64,000 nucleotides of DNA from Microglena sp. YARC (taxonomy: Eukaryota > Chlorophyta > Chlorophyceae > Chlamydomonadales > Chlamydomonadaceae), in assembly GCA_022414725.1 (NCBI GenBank), contig CM039462.1, forward strand, positions 16,553,666-16,617,665. The letters run 5' to 3'. Of the stretch, positions 9,201-17,964 are shown piece by piece. The notes below the pieces were generated by a model. That model was not told the origin of the DNA. It saw nothing but the letters and a program-made list of their open reading frames with translations, and searched no databases. How positions within the stretch are numbered: position 1 is the first letter of the stretch; each line of letters begins with the position of its first letter. A program made the position numbers and the translations under genes.

Positions 9201-9882
9201 CGGTCTTGGTTCTCACAAATTGCTAACGAATATCGGCGTTACCTCCAGTTCCTCCCTCATGGCGGTAGGCACAAATGCTTCCCGTCAGATCGGCGATAAT
9301 ACGGCGATCGATAGGTACATTCACGTCGATGTTGGTGTTGGAAGTTTTGGAAGTGTCATCATCAGTTCAGCAGAGAGTGTTACGCACAGCGCGATCGTTT
9401 TACAAAGCGGTGAAGTATGGTGCTGGGGTAATAATACATATGGTCAATGCGGAACGAATACAGCTGGTGCTGTAGTGAGCGTTCCCACTAAAGTCATTAG
9501 TATCACGAAGGCAGTCGAAGTCGCATGTGGAAACGGGTTCACATTTGTACGCAATGCTGACGATAAGGTCATGGCATTCGGTAACAATGCGAGTGGACAA
9601 TTAGGTGTTGGAATGAGTATTGTTGTAACATCCACATTCACACCTACCCTTATAAGTGGATTGGTAAGTATCAAACAGATTGCGGCAGGTATATCTCATG
9701 CTGCTTCCATCGATGGCTCAGGTACTTTGCGTGTCTGGGGTTCAGGTATACTAGGCAAATTGGGATTGGGTGATACTTCTAATAAAGATGTACCCACAAT
9801 CGTGGATGTGTCCTTATTGGACTTTGCCAAAGCGACACATGTCGCTCTTGGAGGTGATCATACAGTCGTTGTATGTAGCTAA
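6208..9882 (+). CDS. RCC1-repeat virion fibre protein, N-terminal part
   Basis: 1224 codons from ATG 6208 (preceded by ctatataat) to a TAA at 9880-9882. The first ~210 residues are fibre-like, with F-x-x-D-T-D-T-G-M-F-N and a SELGTVTKKFAKLYATDIYG segment as in tail-fibre stalks of phages and giant viruses. From residue ~230 on there are about 18 RCC1 repeats (G-x-N-x-x-G-Q-L-G ... G-G-x-x-H-T-x-A-L). Repeats 9-14 (8190-9150) are nearly identical at DNA level. The frame stays open past the TAA: the next ORF is in the same frame and continues the propeller (SGKVYTAGLNDVGQLG). The TAA is thus a single nonsense codon inside one roughly 1979-codon gene. Expected role: surface fibre or appendage, perhaps host binding. 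Confidence 0.82.
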   Translation: MIRLSEIYSKSQSTSNILYSDNAPIKGVRSRPGIKEAPSMSFEQDTDTGMFNASSNVIGFAAGAYTTLIASSSNLQANTQITTSSNIVPLNDNVSELGTVTKKFAKLYATDIYGTSATFNTLGGTSISSIVTSTSSNVAASSAAVKSAYDSAVSASNQTYGIGSLDSNGDILLGGNLRISETANIYKGTEVFSSGGMNIDGYSWNYLANYVIPRRVYPKPLTNTESAYLFTGAAQDHSAYVRNGELFVYGRNNYGQLGLGHTSNTITVPTKVPGINNASLVACGEGFTLCIRTDGTAISTGLNDNGQLGIGSTVTTSNFSIVAGVSNAIAVAAGYTHSMYLTSNGVVVSAGSDANGQLGRGASSANVVINSNIVPMLMPEGSNVPARSISAGGYHSAVLLNNGSAYLCGKNDQGQCGASTTLVPQANSLGIIPSLSNVVDVACGHEHTLFTCYDGQVLGVGRNDRGQLGQGNKTSPVTLVVQALEGGGAGSKNGLSVEIAAGFNHSALIKNDSTIFVFGANDKGQLGLGETTTESLTPTQLVGYAGYDIACGWNHTVISTTPDPLVFNFTGNNALIAFGDNAYGQVGDNNPNVTTQWFPNRIHEGTFKKTLGVGCNTISSAYVDSDGVLFITGSNTYGQLGDETAINKSTFRPVSRLMKEGRRIVAIAGGYYHTLALDSTGRVHAWGYNLYGNLGNNTTTNSSVPIDVSSFGSLVGKTIVAIAGGQYHTLSLDCTGRVHAWGFNNSGQLGNNTTTNSLVPIDVSSFGSLVGKTIVAIAGGLHNTLALDSTGRVHAWGYNQFGHLGNTTTTQSNVPIDVLSFGSLVGKTIVAIAGGFFHTLALDSTGRVHAWGRNTEGQLGNNTTGTNSSVPIEVSSFRSLVGKTIVAIAGCDRHTLALDSTGRVHAWGYNNLGQLGNNTTTQSNVPIDVSSFGSLVGKTIVAIAGGFFHTLALDSTGRVHAWGNNQFGQLGNNTTTQSNVPLLIDKTARDYHPRVLSTGLGSHKLLTNIGVTSSSSLMAVGTNASRQIGDNTAIDRYIHVDVGVGSFGSVIISSAESVTHSAIVLQSGEVWCWGNNTYGQCGTNTAGAVVSVPTKVISITKAVEVACGNGFTFVRNADDKVMAFGNNASGQLGVGMSIVVTSTFTPTLISGLVSIKQIAAGISHAASIDGSGTLRVWGSGILGKLGLGDTSNKDVPTIVDVSLLDFAKATHVALGGDHTVVVCS
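8190..9150 (+). repeat. Intragenic RCC1 cassette array, block 1
   Basis: About six units with period 165-168 bp (55-56 codons), anchored by acgatcgtggccattgcggg at 8191, 8359, 8524, 8689, 8857 and 9022 (approximate). Units are nearly identical except for two short stretches: the two residues before H-T-L-A-L and the four after H-A-W-G. Confidence 0.88.
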
Positions 9883-12144
9883 TCTGGAAAAGTTTACACA
9901 GCAGGTCTGAACGATGTCGGACAATTGGGTCGATCTACTGGATTCGGGAGTGGTGTGGGTATCAATGCATTTGGTGCAGTGACAGATATGCCTACACCTG
10001 CAACGCCTTTGCGTGCAGCTTGTGGTTTGAAACATACTGCATTGCACGTGTCGAGCGATCGTATCGTTACTTTTGGCGATCGTGGTAATGGACAAACGAT
10101 CGTTTGGAGTGGCGCTGCATGGATGCCGCAATTAGTGGAAGTTATCAGGGATGGCGAGGCGGCATACGATGTGCGTGCACTCGTGGCGGGGGGGGCGTCT
10201 ACACACGTGGAAATACCGCCTATGTCGGAAGATGTGAATGGGTACTGGAGTGTGCCGCAACGCATCTTGTCTTTGGCAATACAGAAAACATGGGGAAGGA
10301 GGAGTGCCTTGCCAACGAATTCGAGAATAGGTGATTTCTCCATTATGATATCACCGACAGGTAGCATTATCACCTGTGGATTTAACAACAGAGGCCAACT
10401 AGGAAATAACACGACATCAACAGGTGCGACGACAACATTACAAACCATATCGAGTAATGGATCTCTGAATGGTAAAACGATCGTGGCCATTGCAGGCGGT
10501 CTACATAACACGCTTGCCCTTGACTCTACGGGACGCGTGCACGCATGGGGATACAACCTATACGGCAATCTCGGAAATAATACTACCACTAATTCATCAG
10601 TCCCGATCGATGTCTCGAGCTTCGGATCTCTTGTCGGTAAAACGATCGTGGCCATTGCGGGCGGTCTACATAACACGCTTGCCCTTGACTCTACGGGACG
10701 CGTGCACACATGGGGATACAACCAATTCGGCCATCTCGGAAATACTACTACCACTCAATCAAATGTTCCGATCGATGTATCGAGTTTCGGATCTCTTGTC
10801 GGTAAAACGATCGTGGCTATTGCGGGTGGCGGCATTCACACACTTGCCCTTGATTCGAAGGGACGCGTGCACGCATGGGGACTCAACTCCGAAGGTCAGC
10901 TCGGAAATAATACTACAACAAATTCATTAGTGCCGATTGTATCGAGTTTCGGATCTCTTGTCGGTAAAACAATAGTGGCCATTGCGGGCGGCTACTTCCA
11001 CACGCTTGCCCTTGACTCGACGGGACGCGTGCACGCATGGGGATACAACAATTTAGGCCAGCTCGGAAGAAACAATACTACTAATTCATCAGTCCCGATC
11101 GATGTATCGATTTTCGGATCTCTGGTCGGTAAAACGATCGTGGCCATTGCGGGCGGCTTTCACACGCTTGCCCTGGACTCGACAGGACGCGTGCACGCAT
11201 GGGGAAACAACCAATTCTGCCAGCTCGGAAATAATACTACCACTAATTCATCAGTCCCTGTTTTAGCGTTAACAACCGAAACAGAGACGGTCTCAAACTT
11301 GTTCGTGAACTTCATTGGCCAACATCGTTGCTTCGTGGACGCGCTCTCTCCAGCACGTCTACGCGATCACGAAGGACTTGTTGTCGTCACCGACAAAAAC
11401 GCATACGCATCTGGTCTTTTAAGAGGACGACAACGCGCCATGACAATCAACCAAGCCCTGCCTGTCGTATCTCTTTCCAAGTTCCCAAAAGATCCCCGTG
11501 CATTCGGTGTGATCTCGCTCACCCAGGACCATCCCGCAGGTCCATCTGCAGCCATCTCAGGAACAGAGCTCCTAAGGATCGCAGAACAAGGTGATGTACG
11601 TGTCCAAATCAATTCGATCGGCGAAGGATGCATCTGGGTATGTGACGAGACCGGATCAACTATCCATGCAGGTGATTACGTCACCACCAGTAGTTTGTCC
11701 GGTTACGCGTCTCTCCAAGTATTAGATGATGGAGATGTACCGGATGGTACATTACGAAACTATACGGTCGCAAAGCTCACGATGGATTGTGATTTCTCAC
11801 AGCCTCTGGTAGATGTTGAAGAAGTACAAAAAGATGAATATGGGAATGTCTTTTTCGATGCAGACGGATCTCTCGTGTACACGATCGTGACCACGACACA
11901 GGGTCCTTCTGTTGTGGACCCAGTTACCGGAGAGACACGTACTGGGGAACCACTCGAAACACCTATTCCAGTGACCGAACCTGCCTACGAAATGCGCTGG
12001 ATGACAACCGAAATCGATGCATCCTCAGATGTATCGATCACGACTCTTATTTCAAAAGAAGATTACGAGAAATGTAAGTCAGATGGACAATTAGTCGGTT
12101 TGTCACGTTCAGCTTTCGTTGGATGCACTTATCATTGCGGATAA
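9883..12144 (+). CDS. RCC1-repeat virion fibre protein, C-terminal part with Peptidase_G2-type end
   Basis: In-frame continuation of the preceding ORF; first internal ATG is 9925. About eight more RCC1 repeats lead, at residue ~450 of this part, into a C-terminal region of ~290 aa with the landmarks DHEGLVVVTDKN, AFGVISL, VNSIGEG-like NSIGEGCIWVCDETG, HAGDYVTTSSLSGYAS, NYTVAKLTMDCDF and the terminal AFVGCTYHCG. These are the marks of the intramolecular-chaperone/autoproteolytic domain (Peptidase_G2 type) at the end of phage appendage and giant-virus fibre proteins. The natural C-terminus is followed by TAA, which shows that TAA is a true stop in this code. One RCC1 unit shows GQLG changed to CQLG (about 11216). 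Confidence 0.82.
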   Translation, partial: SGKVYTAGLNDVGQLGRSTGFGSGVGINAFGAVTDMPTPATPLRAACGLKHTALHVSSDRIVTFGDRGNGQTIVWSGAAWMPQLVEVIRDGEAAYDVRALVAGGASTHVEIPPMSEDVNGYWSVPQRILSLAIQKTWGRRSALPTNSRIGDFSIMISPTGSIITCGFNNRGQLGNNTTSTGATTTLQTISSNGSLNGKTIVAIAGGLHNTLALDSTGRVHAWGYNLYGNLGNNTTTNSSVPIDVSSFGSLVGKTIVAIAGGLHNTLALDSTGRVHTWGYNQFGHLGNTTTTQSNVPIDVSSFGSLVGKTIVAIAGGGIHTLALDSKGRVHAWGLNSEGQLGNNTTTNSLVPIVSSFGSLVGKTIVAIAGGYFHTLALDSTGRVHAWGYNNLGQLGRNNTTNSSVPIDVSIFGSLVGKTIVAIAGGFHTLALDSTGRVHAWGNNQFCQLGNNTTTNSSVPVLALTTETETVSNLFVNFIGQHRCFVDALSPARLRDHEGLVVVTDKNAYASGLLRGRQRAMTINQALPVVSLSKFPKDPRAFGVISLTQDHPAGPSAAISGTELLRIAEQGDVRVQINSIGEGCIWVCDETGSTIHAGDYVTTSSLSGYASLQVLDDGDVPDGTLRNYTVAKLTMDCDFSQPLVDVEEVQKDEYGNVFFDADGSLVYTIVTTTQGPSVVDPVTGETRTGEPLETPIPVTEPAYEMRWMTTEIDASSDVSITTLISKEDYEKCKSDGQLVGLSRSAFVGCTYHCG
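10470..11262 (+). repeat. Intragenic RCC1 cassette array, block 2
   Basis: About five units of 162-165 bp from the same family as 8190-9150. Unit 1 is identical to a unit of block 1 over about 140 bp (8236-8380 vs 10527-10671), and unit 2 matches the third unit of block 1 apart from a few bases, pointing to recent duplication or gene conversion between blocks. Confidence 0.88.
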
Positions 12145-12324
12145 GTGTACGACAACGTTGTTAGAAAATTGGCCTTTATAAAACTTTTGACGATTATTGT
12201 CAAGAACAACAAAATCTCCCCTGCAATAAGAACTGAATAAATAAATGATTTATTTTCAAATAATACCCGTGAAAAAAGTGTGTGTGTATGATAATAATAA
12301 CGAACAACTGCTGATTTGTTCGTC
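12145..12324. other. Short intergenic with inverted repeat-module piece
   Basis: AT-rich; holds gttagaaaattggc, the reverse complement of part of the module at 5963-6101. Confidence 0.4.
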
Positions 12325-13286
12325 ATGCTTGATGAAGACATCCTCCTAGTTCGCAGTAACACCAAGCTGCGCGGACATGTCACGGTACCCGCCTCGATTA
12401 CATCCATCGGTCGATTCTCTTCTTATGGTCCTTCAGTCTTTCACGCCGGAGCAGCGTTCTCCAATGCACCAACTACATTCGGTGCCAACATCGCATGCAG
12501 TTCGATCATCGATGCAAGAGGAGGAATAGCTGTATCAGGATTCCTATCGAATGCTGCTCTGACACTTACTGATTCTGGAGGAGGACTGGCATTGTTATCA
12601 GCTCCACTCCATTCCACACAAGATGTGCATCTGCAAAAAGAGCTAAAGGTCCATGGCAATGCAACCTTCGATACACACGTCTCCGTTAACGGCACGCTAT
12701 ACGCGAACAACTTACATTCGTCTTTCAACACAGTCCAATCTAGCAACATCTTGATTTCACCAGGTGGAATGATTCAGTTCGGAGACGGAGGAGGAGGATA
12801 CATGGCAATATCCGCATCGAATATCAACGGTATTAGTGGGTTACAAATTACTTCCAATTTGGATGTGGGTGGTCTTACGACACTGAATGGGAAGTGTATG
12901 TGTCTTGATACATTACTGTGGGGGTTGGTGTTGGAGATACTGTTTACCCACTACATATAAAGACAAGTGTGGATAACGTATCCCTGTTCAGTGTGGGCGA
13001 TGTGGTCATGTACTCCGACATTCGCACCAAGTCGGATTTGCTCCCGATTCCGGATGCATTGGAACGTGTGGGACGCCTTCGAGGGTACACGTTCATAAAG
13101 AATGGTGACGAGACACGTCGTAGTTGTGGTCTCATTGCACAGGAACTATTGGATGTCTTGCCTGAAGCTGTGCATGCACATCCGGAATCTGTAATGCTGA
13201 CTGTCGCTTACGGGAATGTAGTGTCTTTACTTGTGAATGCGATCAATGAACTTAAGGCACAAGTCGATACTTTATCGTGCACTTAA
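12325..13286 (+). CDS. Fibre protein with Peptidase_S74 intramolecular chaperone end (frameshifted)
   Basis: The first ~190 residues are beta-rich fibre sequence (LHSTQDVHLQKELKVHGNAT, FDTHVSVNGTLYANN, VQSSNILIS), typical of short tail-fibre stalks. After GGLTTLNG (about 12890) the frame breaks; the next frame resumes with TVGVGVGDTVYPLHI, the usual linker, then VMYSDIRTKSDL, GLIAQELLDVLPEAV and a terminal coiled coil (VSLLVNAINELKAQVDTL). These are the S74 (endosialidase-type) chaperone landmarks, with the conserved serine and lysine in S-D-I-R-T-K. The chaperone trimerises the fibre and cuts itself off. Frame break is a 1-2 base indel. First true ATG is 12325 (a TTG lies in frame 9 bases earlier). 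Confidence 0.78.
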
Positions 13287-13382
13287 TGCTTAAAGTGGGC
13301 GCATGAATCCCCCGAATTTTCGCATTGCAAGTTCAATGATCAGACACATGTATCGTTTTCTTCTTTGTCAAAGCACGTTCTT

Positions 13383-13437
13383 ACGATATAAGAAAAAAAC
13401 GCATATTTTCCGATATAAGAAAAAAACGCATATTTTT
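13383..13437 (+). repeat. 27-bp direct repeat, two copies
   Basis: cgatataagaaaaaaacgca plus tatttt occurs twice in tandem immediately upstream of the ATG at 13444; may be a promoter region. Confidence 0.7.
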
Positions 13438-13443
13438 TGTAAA

Positions 13444-13677
13444 ATGTCTGTAGAAGCTACACATCCACATAAAGAAATCATAGACAGGTTTTCCATATTG
13501 ACAAGAGAGATGCGACAAGAGAGATGTGGCAAGAGAGATGCGGATATCTTTATCTTTGAGGCTTTTAGAATGGTGGCCTTGCAAAATGACATCGATGTTC
13601 TGAATGCGATATGGACTCATTTCCCTACTTCTGTGTCGTCTCTGTGCTTCTGGACATGTGGTTCAAGATCTGTATGA
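13444..13677 (+). CDS. Small hypothetical, possibly truncated repeat protein
   Basis: 77 codons from ATG 13444 (in-frame codons upstream come from the direct repeat). FEAFRMVALQNDIDVLNAIW looks like the opening helix pair of an ankyrin-type repeat, but the frame ends soon after. Possibly the 5' end of a longer gene cut by a frameshift near 13640. Confidence 0.35.
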   Translation: MSVEATHPHKEIIDRFSILTREMRQERCGKRDADIFIFEAFRMVALQNDIDVLNAIWTHFPTSVSSLCFWTCGSRSV

Positions 13678-13840
13678 AGAAGAGATGATAGTACATTAAA
13701 TGAATTTGCCTTGAAAAGACGGTTTATCATGGGGGGGAAGTGGCAGTACCAAACATTATCACGAACAGATCCACGACTAAACGTGACCTTCGACGATTAA
13801 TGCGTCGATTTTTAAAGATGAATGGTTGTCGGAACCAAGC

Positions 13841-14955
13841 TCAAGAAAACTCAAGGCACGTGTTTCTTGATGACAAGTACCGCACTGTGCGGTCGCTGGA
13901 GCGCACAATGATCGTGCTACCACAGAGAAGCCCCGCATCCACGGTGAACGCATCTATACCCCCGCTCTGTACTAGCATCAGAACATCCTCCATCGCGAAG
14001 AAGGGTGCAGGCGCGGACAGACCGTAGTACACGCCGGTGCTGGACTCAAACACCACCGAGGACGGAGCGGAACGGAAGACGGACGAGAGACGCGGGCAGA
14101 GCAAGAGGGACACGAACACGGAGTCCAACACAGGCGCCTTCACTATCACACGCAAATCGGAAGAATCCAATGAAGGATCAGGAACAGGAGGAGGAGACAT
14201 ATCAACGGGAGCAGGAGGAGGAGGTTTAGGTGGCGGATACATATCAACCGGAGCAGGAGGAGGAGGTTTAGTGCGGAGACATATCAACGCGTCGGAGACA
14301 TATCAACGGGAGAAGGAGGAGGAGGTTTAGGTGGCGGAGACATATCAACGGGAGAAGGAGGAGGAGGTTTAGGTGGCGGATACAATGTCTTATCAGAAAC
14401 TGGCGACGAAACGAACTCGCATGTTGGGCAACACGCGTGTGTGAAAGGTTCGTATATGGAGTACGTGCATACTGAGTTGTTGCCGCATAACTTAAATGGA
14501 GTATTGCAAGGGGGGGTCAAGTGTATGCAGAAAACGCTACCCAATATACTGTCGTAGTTAGACTGGATGTTTGTCACGACGATCTCAGCGAAACCGGTGT
14601 AGTTGCGAAAGTAAATTCCGCCACCCTTGCGGACACCGTTGATAGACACAAGATCCACGCTCCCAGAACAAACGTCAACCGTCTTTATGGCAACCTTCTG
14701 GAATGTCCGACGAAAGGGCAGTGCAACAGTCTACACCTGTATCAGGAGAGATGCAGAATGCTGGAGTACAGTGAAACACATTAAATTATCGGAAAAAGAG
14801 GGCGCAAGAACGTATGGACTACTACTTGGTGAGCTGCAACTCGGCGGTTTGCAACTTCCTGCAGGGAACCTCGTGTACGCGCACGCAGGAGATAAAGCAG
14901 ATAATAGGGACGCCAAAGCGAAGCAAACTATTGCAATGATCTTGACATCAATCAA
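13841..14955 (-). pseudogene. Secreted beta-helix-like, proline-rich protein (one in-frame TAG, one frameshift)
   Basis: The start at 14955 gives a clear signal peptide (MIDVKIIAIVCFALASLLSA, cut after PACA). An in-frame TAG at 14731-14733 interrupts, then the same frame goes on with GGGIYFRNYTGFAEIVVTNI, a parallel beta-helix-like stretch, then a Cys-rich part (CCPTCEF). A proline-rich tandem repeat (PPPKPPPPSPVDMS) follows, encoded by 42-45 bp units at 14170-14390. A frameshift near 14285 inside this repeat links to the last ORF (ends 13841). Likely a secreted or surface protein; partner unknown. The frameshift may be a sequencing error; the TAG is a base change and more likely real. Confidence 0.55.
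14170..14390 (-). repeat. Pro-rich coding minisatellite
   Basis: Units of gagcaggaggaggaggttta followed by ggtggcgga and acatatcaac, four to five copies, encoding PPPKPPPPSPVDMS on the minus strand. Confidence 0.75.
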
Positions 14956-15008
14956 TAAGAACGAAGGCTTACTTACTTACATACATACATACATTTTAAA
15001 GTGGACAC

Positions 15009-15176
15009 AATGGGCGTTCCTGCCTCCCGGCGGATGTTTTGGAATTCTACTCAGAATTTAGAGACTCCGGAACGACTCGCTAGCCTGAGATATCAGCACA
15101 GAGGAATCACAATTCCGCTCCATACCATGTTTCGCAACCATTCAAAATCCGCCGGCGAGGCTGGAACGCCCATTCT
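15009..15176. mobile_element. MITE, copy 1
   Basis: About 168 bp bounded by inverted ends: aatgggcgttcctgcctccc at the left and, read in reverse complement, aatgggcgttccagcctcgc at the right, both followed by cggcggat. No coding capacity. Related copies at 25648-25838 and 59625-59738. An isolated ggaacgcccatt end lies at 15261-15272. Confidence 0.75.
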
Positions 15177-15339
15177 GTGTTAAAAACTTATTTGTGTGAA
15201 TCGAAAACGACTTCTTCGTTGAACTACAGAAATTTAAAAAAACCTCCCCGGGAGTAAGGAACGCCCATTCCATCTATGTAGTGAGCTCTTGGACACGTTG
15301 TTTACATTACAAACCTTCCTCATACTCCCTCAAAAAATA

Positions 15340-15548
15340 TTTGTAGTGAACCACAAAAAAATAATTGTAGTGAACCACAAAAATAATTATTTGTAGTGAA
15401 CCACAAAAAAAATTGTAGTGAACCACAAAAAACCCTTTGTAGTGAACCAAAAAAAAATTTGTGAACCACAAAAAAATATTTGTAGTGAACCACACAAAAT
15501 ATTTGTAGTGAACCACAAAAAAAAAATTGTAGTGAACCACAAAAAAGA
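15340..15548. repeat. Minisatellite of gtagtgaaccacaaaaaa units
   Basis: Nine copies of a 20-27 bp unit with a constant gtgaaccac(a)n core and variable A/T tails. Confidence 0.9.
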
Positions 15549-15836
15549 ATTAGCAGGTTTACATTACTAATTCTAAATAAAGTCGTGACTCAAAAACGGT
15601 TAAAGTGGTTGACATATATGCCCATTAAAGTAAAGGTCAGGTGCGTGGTTAAAAAAGTTGCAAGGGCCACATGGAGGGCACATGGCACATTAGGTTCAAG
15701 TACATACTGTTCTTTAACCAAGTCGTGTGCCAACATGACTAATCCGGAGAGTGATGTACACGTGGCAATACTGACCGGCTAAGTGCTGACGTGGTTAGTA
15801 TACAACTGTAACGATAGAGCTAGGGTAATATAAGGT

Positions 15837-15870
15837 AAGCCCTACCAAGCAGTGCCAGCCTGGTAGGGCT
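15837..15870. other. Hairpin aagccctacca/tggtagggctt
   Basis: Perfect 11-bp inverted repeat with a loop of about 10 bases. It lies near the boundary between virus-like and host-like sequence. Confidence 0.5.
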
Positions 15871-15974
15871 TCGGCCCGGGGGGCCTCGCCTCATTGTTCG
15901 AACTGCGCAAAGAACGCCTACCTGCCGGTGGGCAAAAAAACTAAACCGCCAACAAAAGCGTTTAGCAAACATGG

Positions 15975-16022
15975 CAGTTTAGGGTTTAGGGTTCTTCTTG
16001 TCTAGCTTTAGGGTTTAGGTTT
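15975..16022 (+). repeat. Interstitial TTTAGGG telomere-like units
   Basis: agtttagggtttagggttc and, after a short spacer, ctttagggtttaggtttc. TTTAGGG is the telomere unit of plants and many algae and oomycetes. Only four or so units, so an internal remnant rather than a telomere. Confidence 0.6.
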
Positions 16023-16059
16023 CATGATTCCTCGCGAGATAGGCATTTATAGTCTGTAG

Positions 16060-16310
16060 CTATCTATCAGAGATCTCAGAGATATCTCAGTAGATATCAG
16101 AGATATCAGATAGATATCAGAAGATATCAGCATATCAGTATATCAGTATATCATGATATCAGTATTTCAGTAGCATATATCAGTAAATCAGCATATGTAT
16201 ATCAGATAATATCAGTATAGTATATCAGTATAATCATATATCAGTATAGTCTGTAGCAAGAGTATCTATTCAGATATATCAGAGATCTCAGAGATCTCAG
16301 ATCTCATCAT
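16060..16310. repeat. Low-complexity gatatcag/atatcagt repeats
   Basis: About 250 bases of irregular ATATCAG units and short AGATCTCAG variants. Confidence 0.85.
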
Positions 16311-16540
16311 TCATCAGTTGCATTGAAGGGGGGAAAACGGGATCATTGATGTAAGGAGGTTTCTTTGATGGACTGGACATTTTGTAGATCCATCAACTCA
16401 TACTGTTACGCTGAATCTAGTGCTCCATCAAGCAGAAATCGTTGAAATCATCTTGTAAGGATATTGTGTCAATTTCTCCCCAATTCCTCTTGCAATTCTT
16501 GAACATAGTAAACACAGTCCCGGAAAACATTGTAGTGGTT

Positions 16541-16915
16541 TCTGCTGAGAAACATGGTCTCTCATCACAGAATGGCGTCGTAACACCTTGGCCGATACTC
16601 GACTTAAAGACGTGTCCACCGGTCGAGCACAGTGTCTGTGTTCATCAGGGAAACCAAATAAAGGGGCGGTATTACGCTGCAGAGACAACATGGTCTTCGT
16701 CATCACAGAATGGCGTCGTCAGCACCAAATGCCGATACTCGAGAAGACGCTGAAGGTCGAGCACATAGTCTGTTGCAGCAGGGGGGGTGCGGTACGGCTG
16801 CAGAGACAACATGGTCTCGTCATCACAGAATGGCGTCGTACAGCACCTGGCCGTATACTCGGAAAGACGCCAAGGTCGAGCACATTGATGTTGCTTCAGG
16901 GCGGCGCTCTGCTGC
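16541..16915 (+). repeat. Three tandem copies of a ~125-bp unit
   Basis: Each unit has agacaacatggtc, catcacagaatggcgtcgt, ccgatactcg and aggtcgagcaca; starts at about 16546, 16682 and 16803. The open frames across it are incidental. Confidence 0.8.
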
Positions 16916-17964
16916 AGGCAGGGGACGCTGCAGGGCTGCAAGGGCGGCATGCAGGGCAGGGGCGCAGGGGGCAGGTGTGCCTCAGCGGCTGCAGTTATGC
17001 GGTGCAGGGGTACTGCAGCATCACTACGAATAGTTTGCCCAACAACTTTGTAGCCTCGTCCGCGTAGATTGCGCTTTCCGATTTCTACGAAGATGACAGG
17101 AACACAGTCACGCATTCTTAGGAGAATCTCAATCAATCCCATTTTGCGCATCTCACTACGACATGTGTTGTTGTCCATTGGGTCTGCCACCATAGCTTTC
17201 CAGCTCTTCTGTACAGAACCGCCTTCTTGTACTAGTTAACGTATCGTGTTTGTACTTGACTGGCACCACGTCGTCCATCTCGTCTCGACTTTAGCTGTTC
17301 GTTGTCACCTGAATGAGCCCAGTATGTACTGCGCCACCATGGAAGATTCCCTCTGACTTGTCCACAATTAGCCCAACAATGTTCTTGACCATCTCTTGAG
17401 AACAAACGATTCTCGGACGACCTCCAATGCACCAGCATATCGCAACCAATCGGTCAAATCACATAGAAGATACACAAGTGTAGGCGGCCTGGTACATCAT
17501 GTGCATTAGCAGTATTGCACGCCGCCTTGCAAGTGCAAAAGTCTTCCTGCACATAATGGCCATACAATTATTCACAGCATGCAATCGCCACAACGCTGGT
17601 CTCCACTAACACACGAAGCAGCAGACTTCCTTCCTCATCATCATCGATAGTCTTTCAACGTCTATCTAAAGCTCGGCCAACGCTCTCCCAGTGATATCAG
17701 AGGGGCGTGCCTTCCGTGTACGCGTAGTTCTCTATCCTGAGGAGTAATATACGAAGAAGACTCAGCATTCATCTCTTGAAATCCTCATTTGAGCCATGTT
17801 GTAACCCAGGATATGTTACGTATCACTATCTCGCCGGGACTTGAGACCTTCTCTGGGACAGGAATCCATTGACAATGGAAGATGATGCATGACGATGGAA
17901 AATGATGACGGTAATTATATAACTACAATACAACGAATATCGCGAAATGCTGTGAAATGTGACT
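16916..17964. other. No recognisable gene
   Basis: Host-like intergenic sequence; a CAG/CTGCAG-rich patch at 16905-17000. Nothing else seen on either strand. Confidence 0.4.

Noticed and set aside
8448..10754. Minus-strand ORFs over the RCC1 gene (up to 286 codons)
   Set aside because: Shadows of the 165-bp repeat; the sense frame shows the RCC1 pattern and continuous coding over 5.9 kb.
6208..14955. Alternative genetic code with TAA and TAG read as sense, to explain in-frame stops in the RCC1 and beta-helix genes
   Set aside because: TAA closes the RCC1 gene exactly at the family-conserved C-terminus and also closes the D5 and S74 genes; TAG closes the zinc-finger-like gene. Standard code fits better.
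15340..15548. CRISPR-like array
   Set aside because: Unit is short, A/T-rich, with no unique spacers of constant length; a minisatellite.
16541..17067. 159-codon ORF over the 125-bp tandem repeat
   Set aside because: Open frame arises because the repeat lacks stops in one frame; composition is not protein-like.
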